DNA of 64,000 nt from Aquatica leii. Taxonomy: Eukaryota; Arthropoda; Insecta; Coleoptera; Lampyridae. Under the pieces are notes generated by a model. It searched no databases. It had not been told where the DNA came from and saw nothing but the letters and a program-made list of their open reading frames with translations. How positions within the stretch are numbered: the stretch's first letter is position 1; each line of letters opens with the position of its first letter. Both the position numbers and the translations under genes were made by a program. The stretch lies in contig CM069432.1 in NCBI GenBank assembly GCA_035610365.1, positions 235,442,104 through 235,506,103 of the forward strand, written 5' to 3'. Shown piece after piece: positions 1 to 11,925 of the stretch.

Positions 1-2
1 TT

Positions 3-134
3 GCAGACCCTATATACAACAAGCCTGGCCCAATTGATGCCATTCTGGGCGCCGAAGAATTTGGCAAAATAATTCTGCAAGACCTCGAGGAAATCAAAGA
101 TGGTTTACTGGGTCAACAAACGGAACAAGGTTAA
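3..134 (+). mobile_element. BEL/Pao retrotransposon protease fragment (fossil)
   Basis: The first 132 bases read as about 43 residues with the motif run PGPIDAILGAEEF, which is typical of the C-terminal part of the aspartic protease (DUF1758 type) of BEL/Pao LTR retrotransposons. The window cuts the element on the left and no LTR is visible on the right, so this is a fossil scrap of a larger pol gene. Family assignment rests on motif recall only. Confidence 0.6.
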
Positions 135-324
135 CACAGTTTTGGAACCTGGGTAAGTGTCTAACTATTAAGTACGAACCACCACCGTGCTTGATATAAT
201 AATGGAAAGGTTTTTTTTGTTCCGAAATTTTAGATAACGTCAACTTAAAATTTAAACAAATACATGTTTATTTTTTATGTTTGTATTATAACAATTAAAT
301 TGTATTAAATTTGTTATTCAATTT

Positions 325-1044
325 ATTCCATTTGTAAATTGTGTGCAATTCCTCTTAGATATTCCATTATTGGTCGGTCCTGTAGATACCCGCGATCAAT
401 GTTTAAAATTCTATCGTCACATTCTATGTATTTTTTTCGTTTTTTTGGGGTATCATTTCCTGCAATAAATCTTTCATACTCAAAATCCACGCCGTTCTAA
501 GCTTTCTTGAGACCATCAATAAATTTCCACATACTAAGGTAATCTACAAAAAATTGGAACTGGAGACGCCAGTAAGCTGCTTCTGCAAAATTATTAGTTC
601 TTGTTAGTCCATTGATCGTTCTATCTTAGACTGAACATATTTGCAGTGGAAACATTGGCGCCTGTCTTGTTTCTCGTTTCTTTTTAAACGGCCTACAAAA
701 CAGTTCTATAATCAACATTAAAAAATACAAAAATTTGACGAAATGTATATGTATATATGAATATTCAAACCAATCTAAACGCAATTCATTTGGTAGATGT
801 CAAGCCAGAGCTTCTATGACGTCCTCCAAATCTGGGATAGGTACGAACGCCAGCGACACCATCATCCTGGCAGAAAGTGTATGCATCACGGTTATAATTT
901 TGTGCTAAATTATCTTCATTGATGCGTTTTCGCAAATTTTGCATTAGATGGAATAAACAGCCAAATATTTGGACTTCTGGCAAAGCATCTTATAAGGCAG
1001 AAATGGGGGATTAAAAATCAACTACAACTGCGTCTGGATTCATT
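325..1044 (-). pseudogene. Mutator-like (MULE) transposase relic
   Basis: On the minus strand the upstream part (about 1044 to 786) reads NPDAVVVDF, then LPEVQIFGCLFHLMQN, the MULE pattern of a catalytic Asp followed by GC-x-FHL-x-QN. The downstream part (about 620 to 325) reads NGLTRTNNFAEAAYWR, then MWKFIDGLKKA, and ends near EYLRGIAHNL, the usual C-terminal region of MULE/FLYWCH-associated transposases. In-frame stops occur near 1010 and in the LKKA stretch, and sequence between the two parts is not readable as transposase. No TIR was found. It is a dead DNA-transposon gene; a domesticated host gene is unlikely given the stops. Confidence 0.7.
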
Positions 1045-2626
1045 GCTGGTCAAATCTATTTTTTTTTTTAACTTTTAAGTATTTATAGTAATATTTCGGT
1101 ATATATATTTCACATGAATGGTATAGAAATGCATAGAAGACAAACATATAACAATAACTTAGAAATAGGCATCTTAAAAATTTATATTTTTTGTTAAAAT
1201 TTATTTAATTAACATAAATAAATTGTGTTTAAGAAAAAAATCACTTAAAAGGAATTTAATGCGTTTTTGCGACTACTTTATATGAATTACACAATAAATA
1301 ATAAATACATATAGTTTTTTTTCTGTATTTTTTCAGGATTTTTTTTTGTATCTTTGTAGATTTTTTTTTTAGATTCGTATGATAATTATTTTATTTCCAA
1401 CAATTATTTTGAGATAATAGTGGAGCATCAGCAAACAATCCGGCATCGAAAAGGCCACGCAGTAACGCAAAATAAATCCTTAACACGTCACAAGGACACA
1501 ATAGTATATTATATCCCAAGATCGAGGGATAATAGTCGCGCAGGTTATAATCATCTTCTCGACCGTGGTCTATATTTCGACTACTACAATTATTAAAACT
1601 TTTTTACCTGTTACTACTTAAATCAAATTTAAAATTTAAAATAAAAAAACGGAAACAAGATGATGATTTATGTAAGTAATTTAACTATAGTTAGACGTTA
1701 CAATATATTTTAATATGTACCTATAATCTGCCATGTTAAATTTAAAGTGCTTCTTTTGGTTTTAGAAGCCATGATGAAGTGTGTGCAACAGTATTACGAA
1801 ACGTCGCTTGTGAAAACCTAACAAGTGTGAGTTTTTAACCTCTCCTTCTAGAAGGTGTAATATAACTACTTAACAATTATTACTAGGAGAAAAAAGTTAC
1901 CAACAACTACGTAATTTGCTAATTGTATTGCATCTATAATACTGATTTTTTTGTTTTTCTAATATACTCTTACCTATACGTTGGTAATTTTGCCACAATT
2001 ACAAATCTATTGTTCAAATTAAATTATCTGGCGCCTATGTCTCTGGGTTATCTCTAAATATTCTAAGCTTCTTTTTGTTAATTATATAAACTATCTGAAA
2101 CTTTTGGCTGCATTATTATTTACTAGCTGCTTTCCATCTCCTACTGAGCTAGGGCAATATTGTTTACTATTACTTCCATCTGGAATTATCTTGCCTACCC
2201 CACTGCAGCTATGGGGTAACGGGGGGATGTAATATACTGTTATGCGTAATAATAAAAGCCTATTCAACTAGTAGTAGAAAAATCCTTTCTAGTTTCTTTA
2301 CCCTAAATAATAAAAAAGTTTACTAAAATGCAAATGCCGATATATTACAATTTATTGAATGTACACTGGTCCAATTTACAAAAGTGTAAAGTTGGTACAC
2401 ACAAACACTATACTTTTATGTTGGAGTTTACAAGCATTTTTATAACTTCGCTTACAACATTTTTTTGTAAAGATATGTTTACTATTTTTATATCGATTCT
2501 AAAATCGTGTTTGCCAATTTGTGTTTAGTTGATGAATTAAAATATTTTTATTTAGTATTTGTTTAATTAAAAAATGTTTTTTTTTGTTCTAAGGCAACAT
2601 AAAAGACTACATTAATATAACATTAA
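1045..2626. other. Gene-free AT-rich stretch
   Basis: No coding pattern, TIR or repeat was recognised. A short less AT-rich patch at about 1425-1580 stands out by composition but could not be assigned. Long T and A runs occur at 1055-1075 and 1316-1370. Confidence 0.5.
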
Positions 2627-4456
2627 GAGGGTATTGTCGTCTAGAATTTTAAAAAAACGATTTTGAGTTTTTTCGATTTTATTATATTACAGACATTCCA
2701 AAATACGCCTGTTAAAACCGTATAGTGAAATTCAAAAAATTAGCTGAATTATAGCAATTTTAAGAAGTAAAATCGCGTAAGCCAAGTCTAGTGTAGCTGA
2801 GACGTAACTGCGCTTTTTGCTTATTTGTTGTTTGATTGTTCTTTGGTTTAGTTTCGTTTCGATTTCTGAACGAAGTAGACAAAAATACAGCATAAAAACG
2901 TATAGCAAAATGAGTAGCAGAAAAGGTACAAAAATTAATATCTCTCGCGCATGTCGGAGTTTAGTGACTAAAAAAAGAAAATTTAGAGGAAATCAGCATA
3001 CTGGAGAAACCAGTAAAAGTTTCTGAAGTACATCAGCAGCGAAGTTACAAGGAACTGGTGACAAGAAAATTCCGCTTGACATACATCACGGTTATTGTAT
3101 ATTGAATTTTTACTCTGTTTTTGCTGCAATCAGTGCGCCTGTTATTTGCAATATCTGCAAAAACAAAATTTCTTTTTTTAAAATCAGTCCTCGCGGATTG
3201 GTTTTCAAAATCCAATTGCAATGTACGTGCGGTGTACAGTATATAAACTCTTCTCCGTTTGTCGAGAAAGCATTTGAGATCAATCGTCTAATTGTAGTGG
3301 CAATGCGATTGTTAGGAATCGACAAAGCAGGCGTAAATTTGTTTTGTGGAATCATGGATATCGGACTTAGAATTTCAACATCGTGTTATTCTGCTGTGAT
3401 GAAAAATTTTCATTGCGCGGCTGAAGCTGTGTATGAAAGAAATGACTTTTAAAACAGAATTTTTACTATCAAAATTAACAGTGTCAGAAGATGGAAGTTG
3501 GAAAAAACGAGGTTTTAGTTCACGGTTTGGCGTGACTACTTTTATCGGTAAATACAGCAACAAAGTACTAGATGCTGTGGTCAAATCTAGCTTTTTCCAA
3601 GTATGCCTTATGGAAAAGCAAAATGAGTACTGAAGATTTCAATATTTGGTTTGAAAGTCACGAAGAACAATGTACTAATAACCACCATGGCAATGCGGGT
3701 AAGATGGAAGTTGATGGTGTGATAGAAATGTTTCTCCGATCAGTGCAAAAATACGGCGTGAATATACTCGATACATCGGCGGGAAAATTAACTGACAAGG
3801 TTATTGGCGATTTGACAATTTACTACGGTTTGGCTATTAGAAGGCATTGTCACTCCATCGAAGAACTGAAGAAAGCTGTATGGTCAACATTCTATCACTA
3901 CGCTTCGAGCGACAAAAATCCTCAACACACATATTGCCCTCCGGGAACTTCAAGCTGGTGTAAGTGGCGTAACGCAGAGGCTACTAGATCGCTCGATAAC
4001 TTTTGTCATAATATACCACCTCTTTGTGATGAAGTTTTAAAGGCTATAAGACCCATTTATGAAAATCTTTCGTCGGATGATTTGTTAGAACGATGTTTAG
4101 GAGCGAAGACGCAGAATAATAATGAATCGCTAAATGCATTGATTTGGACTTTTGCTACCAAACATACTCACGCTGGAACAGCTACGGTTCAAATCGCCAT
4201 TTTCCTGGCTACCTGTATTTTTAACGAAGGATTTTCACCAATATTAAAAATATTAGCTACGATAGGTGCCAAAATTGGACATTACGCAAACACGTATGCA
4301 GCGTTGCGCGACAAAAATCGAATCGACCGTTTCAATAGACGAGCGTCAACCTCCGCAAAAGAAGCCAGGACTGCTAGAAGAAAAGCACTATCAATTGAAA
4401 ATGAGTTTTACGAGAGAGAGGAAGGAGCCATTTATGGATCCGGGTTGGCTGATTAA
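2627..4456 (+). mobile_element. Phantom-type Mutator-like DNA transposon relic
   Basis: Coding starts at ATG 2910 with MSSRKGTKINISRACRSL, a basic N-terminus usual for this insect-rich transposase group (Pfam 'Mutator' domain, Phantom in Repbase terms). Further blocks are SPFVEKAFEINRLIVVAMR near 3250-3300, DGSWKKRGFSSRFGVTTFIG near 3490-3550, HHGNAGKMEVDGVIEMFLR near 3680-3735, and in the C-terminus RCLGAKTQNNNESLNALIW near 4095-4150, ending at TAA 4454-4456. At least three frame changes separate the blocks. The stretch between KYGVN and GKLTDKV (about 3756-3785) lacks the usual middle catalytic segment, so there is an internal deletion. No terminal repeat pair was found; the left limit is set where the gagggtattgtcg sequence begins. 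Confidence 0.72.
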
Positions 4457-4623
4457 CCAGTAAGTATCAACAATTTGATTTAAATCTCTTATAACGGTAC
4501 AAAAACTTTAAACGCGTTTTTCTCTAAACTATGTTTTTCAATGCGGTAACCACGATATCTCAATTACCAATCGGTCGATTGAGTTTTAATTTAACACTTA
4601 TCTTTAGTACACTGTTTTTAAAC

Positions 4624-4743
4624 GTTGGTAGCAGAATTGAGTCAAAATATTTTTTTCTTTTCGTTTTATAACTCGCTGAAATAGAAAAAAAATTGTAAAA
4701 ATTGACAACCAACGTTGGTTTTTGAGCCAATTCTGCTACCAAC
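4624..4743. repeat. Imperfect inverted repeat downstream of the Phantom relic
   Basis: The arm at 4624-4647 (contains gttggtagcagaattg) is repeated in inverse at 4719-4743 (contains caattctgctaccaac), with a loop of about 70 bp. A smaller palindrome, aaccaacgttggtt, lies at 4707-4720. It may be a hairpin at the 3' end of the Phantom element or a separate small foldback insertion; which cannot be told. Confidence 0.6.
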
Positions 4744-4969
4744 CCTAACAACAATCATATACATTAAAAATATGTTTCGTTTTTTGTTTCAGATACATAC
4801 AAGGTCCGCAACACTGGTTGCCAAATCAAGGCTTTTTTCTGCGCACCATTGTGTTCTATCGTACGAAACTATAAATAGTATGTTCTATCGTAGCGAGTAG
4901 ACGTGGTTTAGTCACACTGTTGCTAAATTGTGGTAAAACTACTGATATATGAAAGTTTACATATTTATA

Positions 4970-5625
4970 ATGTCCGAAACAAGACAGACGTCTAGAATGG
5001 AGCTAAATGATGATGAAAGAATAGAAAAAACCATTGAAAAAGTCTTAAATAATCAATCTTTTATTAAACGAATTGTTGAAACTGCGACAGCTGTAATTCG
5101 GGAATTGTACGAAGAACGCATCAAGGCATTAGAAGCGAAGGTATGTCTTCTGGAAACTGCACATTCTAACCGTCTTGATGCTGTTGAGCAGTACTCCAGT
5201 GTTAATAATTTGAGAGTTTTTGGTGTACAGGAGGATAAAAAAAGAAGGTCTTAGTGCTTCTCTTACTAAACTATTTAAAAATAAATTGGGTGCTCGCATG
5301 GAGGAGAAACATATCGATATCTGTCATTTTTGCCTAGTGATGAAGGTAAAACAAAGCAAGTTATTGTTCGTTTTGTAAGACGTGAAGTTAGAAATGAGGT
5401 ATTCCGAAAGAAAAAATTGCTGCGTGGAACTGGAATTTCTATATATGAAGATCTGTTACAACTAGAGCGCATCTGTTAAAATTAACAGAAGTACAACTTA
5501 AATTGGAGAATAAAGATGTGTGGACTAATGGAGGTATAATTTTTGCCAAATATAAACACAAAATTCATAAAATAAAAAATGAAGAAGGTCTTAACATGTT
5601 AGTAAGCACTAGTGCATTGAAGTGA
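4970..5625 (+). pseudogene. LINE ORF1 (coiled coil plus nucleic-acid-binding part), broken
   Basis: ATG 4970 opens MSETRQTSRMELNDDERIEK, followed by a charged helical stretch typical of the ORF1 coiled coil and by QYSSVNNLRVFGVQE near 5190-5235, the start of the RRM-like domain. It continues in other frames as EGLSASLTKLFKNKLGARM, VIVRFVRREVRNEVFRKKK, RAHLLKLTEVQLKLENKDVW and ends LVSTSALK with a stop at about 5623. There are three frame changes (near 5240, 5320 and 5465). The product would be an RNA chaperone that coats the LINE transcript. Confidence 0.7.
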
Positions 5626-6196
5626 GTTTTGGATAATGTTCTCTAATTGCAAGTAGCATTTTTTTAATGTTTTGGTTAATTGTCATGCGAATTCACCTTT
5701 TAAGTTATTTACTTGGTAAAAGGACGAGGAAGATTAAATTATTGTCAATATCATATTTTGTTTGTAATTTTGGTGTTTGTGTTTGTCCTTATATTGCATG
5801 TGCTGATAACTGTATACTTGTATAATGGCTTGCATGCGTTCATTGACATTTTGGATATCATAATCTTTCAAGATTTAACCATCTAATGATAGTTTGTTTA
5901 GATATTCAGTAGTGTTAATCTTTGTTCTGGTACTATTTTAGTTAAGTAGTTAGCGTTAAGAGCAGTAGACTTGCCATCATTACGTAACGTGCTTTTTCTT
6001 TTTGTGTTTTTTATAACTTACATACTTACTTGGATAACTATTTCTGTTATATTCATTTCACGCTTTTCTACTCTGTTTTAAACAGGAACCATTTAATTTT
6101 CTGTTATTGACCATTTTTAAGTACTGTTAATCTTTCACACGAAAGGGTTGTAAACAAATAGGTGTTATATTTATAATTTTGTTACTATTGTGTATT

Positions 6197-6340
6197 ATCC
6201 CAAACAACACATTGGTACAAAAAACGTCTAAATGTCCGTCTAATAAACGTTAATAACGCGTTTAAAACCGTTTTAATGTCTAATAAACGTCTATTAGCCG
6301 GACATTTAAACGTTTTTTATACCAATGTGTTGCTTGGGAT
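6197..6340. mobile_element. Palindromic MITE inside the LINE inter-ORF region
   Basis: The two ends are near-perfect inverted copies of about 50 bp: atcccaaacaacacattggt at the left and accaatgtgttgcttgggat at the right, each continuing into matching ACGTYTAAATGTCCG stretches. The centre repeats gtctaataaacgt. An 8-bp direct repeat gttactat is present at 6181-6188 and 6341-6348; the left copy lies 8 bp away from the visible arm, so it may or may not be the target duplication. No coding capacity. Confidence 0.75.
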
Positions 6341-6379
6341 GTTACTATAAGTTAATTCACATAATGTAATATTGCGACA

Positions 6380-9115
6380 ATGGTTAATTTTAATACGGCA
6401 CATCTGAATGTGCGATCATTGCTATCACAATTTGATTTATTCTCTGATTATCTCCGTAGATCGGGGCATGACGTTGTTGCTATATCTGAGACTTGGTTGA
6501 CTGAAGCAGTATTAGATGATGTGGTATATGTCCCTGGGTATCGTTTTATTCGATTGGATCGTCCTACACGGGCAGGTGGTGTTGCGGTTTATATAAAAGA
6601 TTATTTAAAATTTGAAATGAGTAATTGTAGCTATTCGATATTTTGCCGAATTTCTTTCTATTACTATTCACTTAAGTAACACCAAACTTGCTGTGTGTGT
6701 CTCATATATACCGCCTTCAGCTCATGTGGAACATTTCCTTGAGTTCATAGAGGATGGATTTCCAGATATCATCTTATCACATAATGATTTTGTTTGTCTT
6801 AGAGATGTTAGTATTGATCTTTTAGGCCAATCTTCTTATATTTGTTGTTATATTTCTATTTTAAGTGGGCTGGGGTTGAGGCAGCTTATTGACAACCCTA
6901 CACGGGTAAGCAGATCCTCTTCTACTTTGATCGATCATGCAATTTCCGCTGCATGTTCTCCCGTTTTTGAATCTGGAGTAATTGATTCCCTTGGTTTGTC
7001 TGATCATTTTCTGGTGTTTGTAACACTTAATTATAACAAAGATCATGCGACTCCCAAAACATTTAGGTATTTTAATGGTATACAAACAGAATTATTTTTA
7101 AATTATTTAAATTCGATCCCTTGGAATAATTTTTATCGCATGAATGACATCGACGAAAAAGTATCGTTCTTCAATATTGCTATACTTGAACTTTTTGATA
7201 TACACGCTCCTTTGAAGTTATACAAATCGCATAAGCTTTCTACTCCTTGGCTCACTGATAACGTTAAATTAATGATGAAACTGCGACATAAAGCATTGCG
7301 CCGTTTTAAGCGTGATCGTGACTCTGCAAAATGGGATTATTACAAATCGTTAAGAAATCTTGTTAAGGCATCTGTACGCAGGGAAAAGGCAACACTCATA
7401 AACTCTGGAAGACAATTAAATCTTTTAATGTACAACGGTCGCCTGCTAGTAATCTACCTCCTCATCTTCGAGATCCTGATAGAATTAACACATTTTTGCG
7501 GCTTCTTATAATAGTTTCATTACTCCTTCTGATAACTTAATTTCAAACTATACTAATAATATTAAACCTGGAGTTACGGAAGTGTTTGCGCTGGTTTCTC
7601 AGCAGGAAATTAAAGAGGTATTATATGATATCAAGTCTAATGCGGTAGGGCCTGACGAATTTAGTATACGAATGATACAACTTTATTGTCCTTTCATTTT
7701 GCCAGTTTTGACGCATATTATAAATTCATGTTTACTCGAGTCCACTTTTCCTCGTTCTTGATAAATCGCACATGTTCTACCAGTATTTAAAACAAAAAAG
7801 TGTGATGAATTAAATGATCTCCGTCCAATAAGCATTATTTCACCTTTATCAGAAATCTTAGAAAAGATAGTTGTAAAGCAAATTAATGCTCATCTTACCA
7901 ACTTCAATGTTCTTCCATCAGTGCAGTCTGGTTTCAGACCGGGGTATAGTTGTGCGTCAGCGTTAGCTTCTGTCACTGATGATATAATTGCTGTTTTAGA
8001 TTCTGGTCTTAATACTGCTTTGATATTACTTGATTTCTTGAAAGCGTTTGATACTATCAACCATAATCTATTATTTTCTATCCTGCAATTCATAGGATTT
8101 GGTGCGTCTTCTGTAAATTTCATTAAACAATTTTTAGGTAATAGGTCTCAATGTGTCAGAGCTTATGATCAGTTGTCTTAATCTATTTTAGTTTCCTGTG
8201 GCGTTCCACAAGGCTCCGTCCTCCGTGTAATATTTTCCAATGCCTAAACTCATGTAAGTTCCACTTGTATGCTGATGACTCACAATTATACTTTTCGTTT
8301 AAAACATCTGACTATTTAAGAGCACAACAAGACATTAACACGGATCTCTCAAACCTTTTACGGATGACTCACGACCACTGCCTCAGTATAAATCCGGCGA
8401 AATCATCGGTTCTATTGTTCTGTAGCAAGACTGTGAGGAATTTCCTCGAGACTAATATATCTATCAATCTGGGTGATAATGTTCTTGTATTTCAGTATGA
8501 AGCGAAAAATCTAGGGTTAATCTTGGATGTTGATCTTAGGTTTAGGAGTAATATATCTTCAACAATTAGAAAAGCATACTCGTCTTTTCGAACGATTTAT
8601 CCGTATCGTCAATCTCTCTCTCTCTGTATGTTCGTAAACTTCTCTGTGATACGCTAGTTTTAAGCAATTTTAACTATTGTGATGTTATTTATAGTCCTTG
8701 TTTAGATTGGCGTGAGACTAATAGGATACAAAAGGTTCAAAATTGTTGTGTACGGTTTATTTATGGTATAGGTCGCCGTCAATGTATTTCTTTTGCTCTA
8801 AAAACAGCGCAATGGCTGAAAATTGTTCAGAGAAGGCACCTAAATTTCTGTATTTTTGTTCATAAAATACTATTGTACAAAAGCCCATCTTACCTATATG
8901 ACAAAATAACTTTCCGCACAGATATCCATAATTTAAATGTACGGCACCGAGGGTTAATATCTGTTCCACGACACAGTAAGACGTTGTTTAGAAGGTCATT
9001 TTCATACAACATCGCTTCGATTTATAATAATATAAATTAGGATTGGAAGTTGCTAATGCCTGGGTCGTTAAAAGCGCATTTGAAACAAATGTTAATAGGT
9101 CAACAACAACTGTAA
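6380..9115 (+). pseudogene. LINE ORF2 endonuclease / reverse transcriptase, broken
   Basis: The endonuclease (APE type) starts at ATG 6380 with AHLNVRSLLSQFDLF, AISETWLTE and GGVAVYIKDY, and ends with the catalytic SDH block, seen as SLGLSDHFLVFVTLN near 6985-7030. The RT region shows DLRPISIISPLSEILEKI (about 7815-7870), QSGFRPGYSCASAL (7924 on), LLDFLKAFDTINHNLL with the first catalytic Asp (8030-8075) and the motif YADDSQLYF at about 8268-8294. The C-terminus reads SLKAHLKQMLIGQQQL and stops at 9113-9115. Frame changes near 6675, 7505, 8180, 8250 and 8640 and a stop near 7760 break it. Length and motif order match CR1/Jockey-group ORF2. Confidence 0.78.
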
Positions 9116-9455
9116 CAGTAAGATTTGTTTGTTTGTTCACTTCGTTGCAATTACTACTTTGTTTTGTGTTATAATTAAGAAATTTAAATGGTTGTCCTTT
9201 TTTGTTGTGTTATTTTGTTTATATATAGAAACACTTATTTAATTTTTATGCGATTGAGAAACGATGAAATAAAATGTACAAATTTAGTGTACAAGACCTG
9301 GAAGAAAAACAATGCATCTGCTCAGGTGGGTGACTTGACCAGGTACTTTTTAACAGGATATTATATTGATTTTGTGATAATGTCTGTTACGTTTTTGATC
9401 TGTCAATAAAATAAAAAATAAATAAAAATAAATAAATAAATATATAAAAAAAAAA

Positions 9456-11088
9456 TTTTTTTTCAATATAATTTCTACATACTTTTAAGGAAACAATAAA
9501 TATTTGTACAACATTTGAAAAAAAAATCGTGAACAGTTTTAAATTTATGCTATCCTAAAAATCGCCTTCAAAACAGCAGTCTAGACAAAAATACTTCCTT
9601 AATTGCACACACACATAAAACTAATTAAATTAAAACTAATATATAATTTTAAAAATAGTATCAACTTTTAAAATATTCTGTTTAAATATACCATACGTTA
9701 TGAAAACTTCTGCAAAAAAGGAACAGTCACGGTTTTAATCATAAAATTAAAATGTAAATCTTTACTATACGTACGGACACAAAACGAGTGTAAGAGCTTA
9801 CTGCCGCAAAATGAAATTGAAATGAAAATGAAATTGCACGTAGCAACAACGCCTTCAAAACATTGCAATTTAAAATAAGTAAATTTCTAGTTCATAAGAC
9901 ACTTTTAATTAATGCACTAGGATGTAGTTCTTGCATTTATTAGTTGAAATTTATCGTTGAAACTACTTGATTAAATCTGTCTGTAAATTCTTTGTAATCT
10001 AAAATTTAAACCACGTTAACAATTAATCACCAGTTACTAGTTCTACGTTAACGTGACGTTCTAACTAACTTTAAATTTGTAGATTCTACCCTAGTCTATT
10101 TATTAACCAGACGTTTGAGGTAAATATGCAAGATTAATCCTTTGTTTAAATTAATTTTCTGCTTTCTTATTTTTTCGTTTAATAAAAACGTTTCTTTTGC
10201 AACGTTTTATTTATAAAAATTAAATATATAAATTTAGTTTTGTAGTAGTTTTAATATATTGGTTACTACAAATGTATTAATTTTTCGGTTCTTGCTTATT
10301 CTTTTTAACGCAAAAGTTTAAAGAAGTAACTGTAGCAGTCGTTCACAAACAATTAGTAATAATAATCATAGTTTTTAAACGCATCATCTATGCATAAAAA
10401 TGAAAATTTACAAAATATAAGTCTACATAAATTACATAGTCTACAACGGTAATGTCGCGGTATTGTAAATAATTTTTGCTGATTTACTATGTTTAATTAA
10501 TTCGAATCTTGTTTAATATATCAACCATCTTCTACTAGAACATGTGGTTCAAGGAGAATTGCTAAACATTGCGGAATGTGTAATTAATCAATGCAGCGAT
10601 AAAGACAGAGCGTTCTTAAATAATTATGTACAACGCTTCTAATTACAGAAGTAATTCTAAAGTTTAAAGTACAATTTCAAAATATTTGTTCACGCAGAAT
10701 TGCAATAGTTTAATTATTATTAAAAACAAAAAAAGAATAATTTTAGCAAGTAGTATTGATCACAAAATGTACGATTTGAAACCAGCAAAAAAAACCTATT
10801 AAAAATTATGTTTGTAGTACATTTTGAAGATAAAAATTATTTACCTGTTTATATAAATTTGCTTTCTTTTTTTGATCGTTTGCTTTTTTTAAGTTATGAA
10901 ATTAATAATTTATTTGCTTTTTTTAAAACTATTTTAATTTTATTCTTTTGCTATTTAGGTATCATTATGAATTATGTGATATGAAGAAAGTAGACATCAC
11001 ATTTTTAGCAGAAAACATAATAATAATTCTATTCTAAGATTACTTTGTCCTATAACGATTTTTGAAAACCGCCTATGTTTTGAAGATA
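9456..11088. other. Gene-free AT-rich stretch
   Basis: Very AT-rich, no coding pattern, no TIR pair and no tandem array recognised. Only short homopolymer runs are visible. Confidence 0.5.
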
Positions 11089-11925
11089 CAGGGTAAAAAA
11101 AATTGCCACTAACAACATTTTATCATCAACAAGTACATGTAAAGTTGCTTAATCTACAATAAATATTCGAAATGATTCATCCAGCCTGGATAAAAGCATT
11201 TAATCTTCACGTCATTGACTGCCGAATTCCTTCAAACACGTCATTTCTAATTGACTTACACTCAGCAATTATCCGATTTCGCAAGTCGTCCAAATTCTCC
11301 ACTGGACTAGCCTAAACTAATGACTTAAGATATCCCCATACAAAACAATCCAGAGGGTTTAAGTCTGAGGATCGAGCAGGCCATGCTTGTGGCCCACCTC
11401 GACCAATCCAGCAATCTCCGTATGTTGCTGTTGAAAAATCACAAGCAACTAAACTGAAATGTGGTGGTGCACCATCGTGCATAAACCACACATTGGAATC
11501 CTTGTCGCCAATGGTACATACTCTAAAAACTCAAGCAGCTTTTCTTCCAAAAAGTTGCAATACATCTCGCCAGTAAGTGTTGCTGGTAGAAATACCGGTC
11601 CAATTAGATAGTCACCCACAATTCCAAACCAAACATTTAACGACATGTTGAAAACGGTCTTCAAATACCTAATGCGGATTTGCATCGGCCCACACATGGT
11701 TATTGTAAAAATTCCTTATTTCATTTCTTGAGAAACTGGCTTCATCAAAAATAATTTGTCTCAGGAATTGAGGGATTAGCAGTAATGTTTGTAAAATCCA
11801 TTGAAACCGTTTAACGTACAATCGTCTAGCTTGTAATGAATTGCCATCAGCAAGTCCAATCACAAAATGCATATCAGCCATCTCGGCGTTTGTACAGTGA
11901 TTCATGATACAGGACTTCACTTACT
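11089..11925 (-). mobile_element. DUF4817-type Tc1/mariner-like transposon relic, copy 1
   Basis: The minus strand starts near 11920 with the DUF4817-type N-terminus (CTNAEMADMHFVIGLADGNS, ARRLYVKRF). Sequence then jumps, by internal deletion of most of the helix-turn-helix region, to the catalytic core: IIFDEASFSRNEIRNFYNNH (first Asp), NVWFGIVGDYLIGPVFLP, and downstream GGPQAWPARSSDLNPLD and WGYLKSLV near 11310-11400. Frame changes occur around 11670 and 11450. The downstream edge has TA followed by cagggt at 11087-11094, as in the intact copy at 14288. No matching opposite TIR was found. Confidence 0.72.

Larger units (their letters stand above)
4798..9455 (+). mobile_element. Near full-length non-LTR retrotransposon (CR1/Jockey group)
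   Basis: Two consecutive ORF regions, ORF1 with coiled coil and RRM-like part and ORF2 with endonuclease and reverse transcriptase, followed by an AATAAA-rich tail at 9404-9455, give the standard layout of a CR1/Jockey-type LINE. The left limit is approximate; no target-site duplication was found. A palindromic MITE (6197-6340) sits in the region between the ORFs. Several frame changes and stops in both ORFs show that it is inactive, but nearly all of the length is still present, so 5' truncation, the usual fate of LINEs, did not happen here. Confidence 0.75.
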
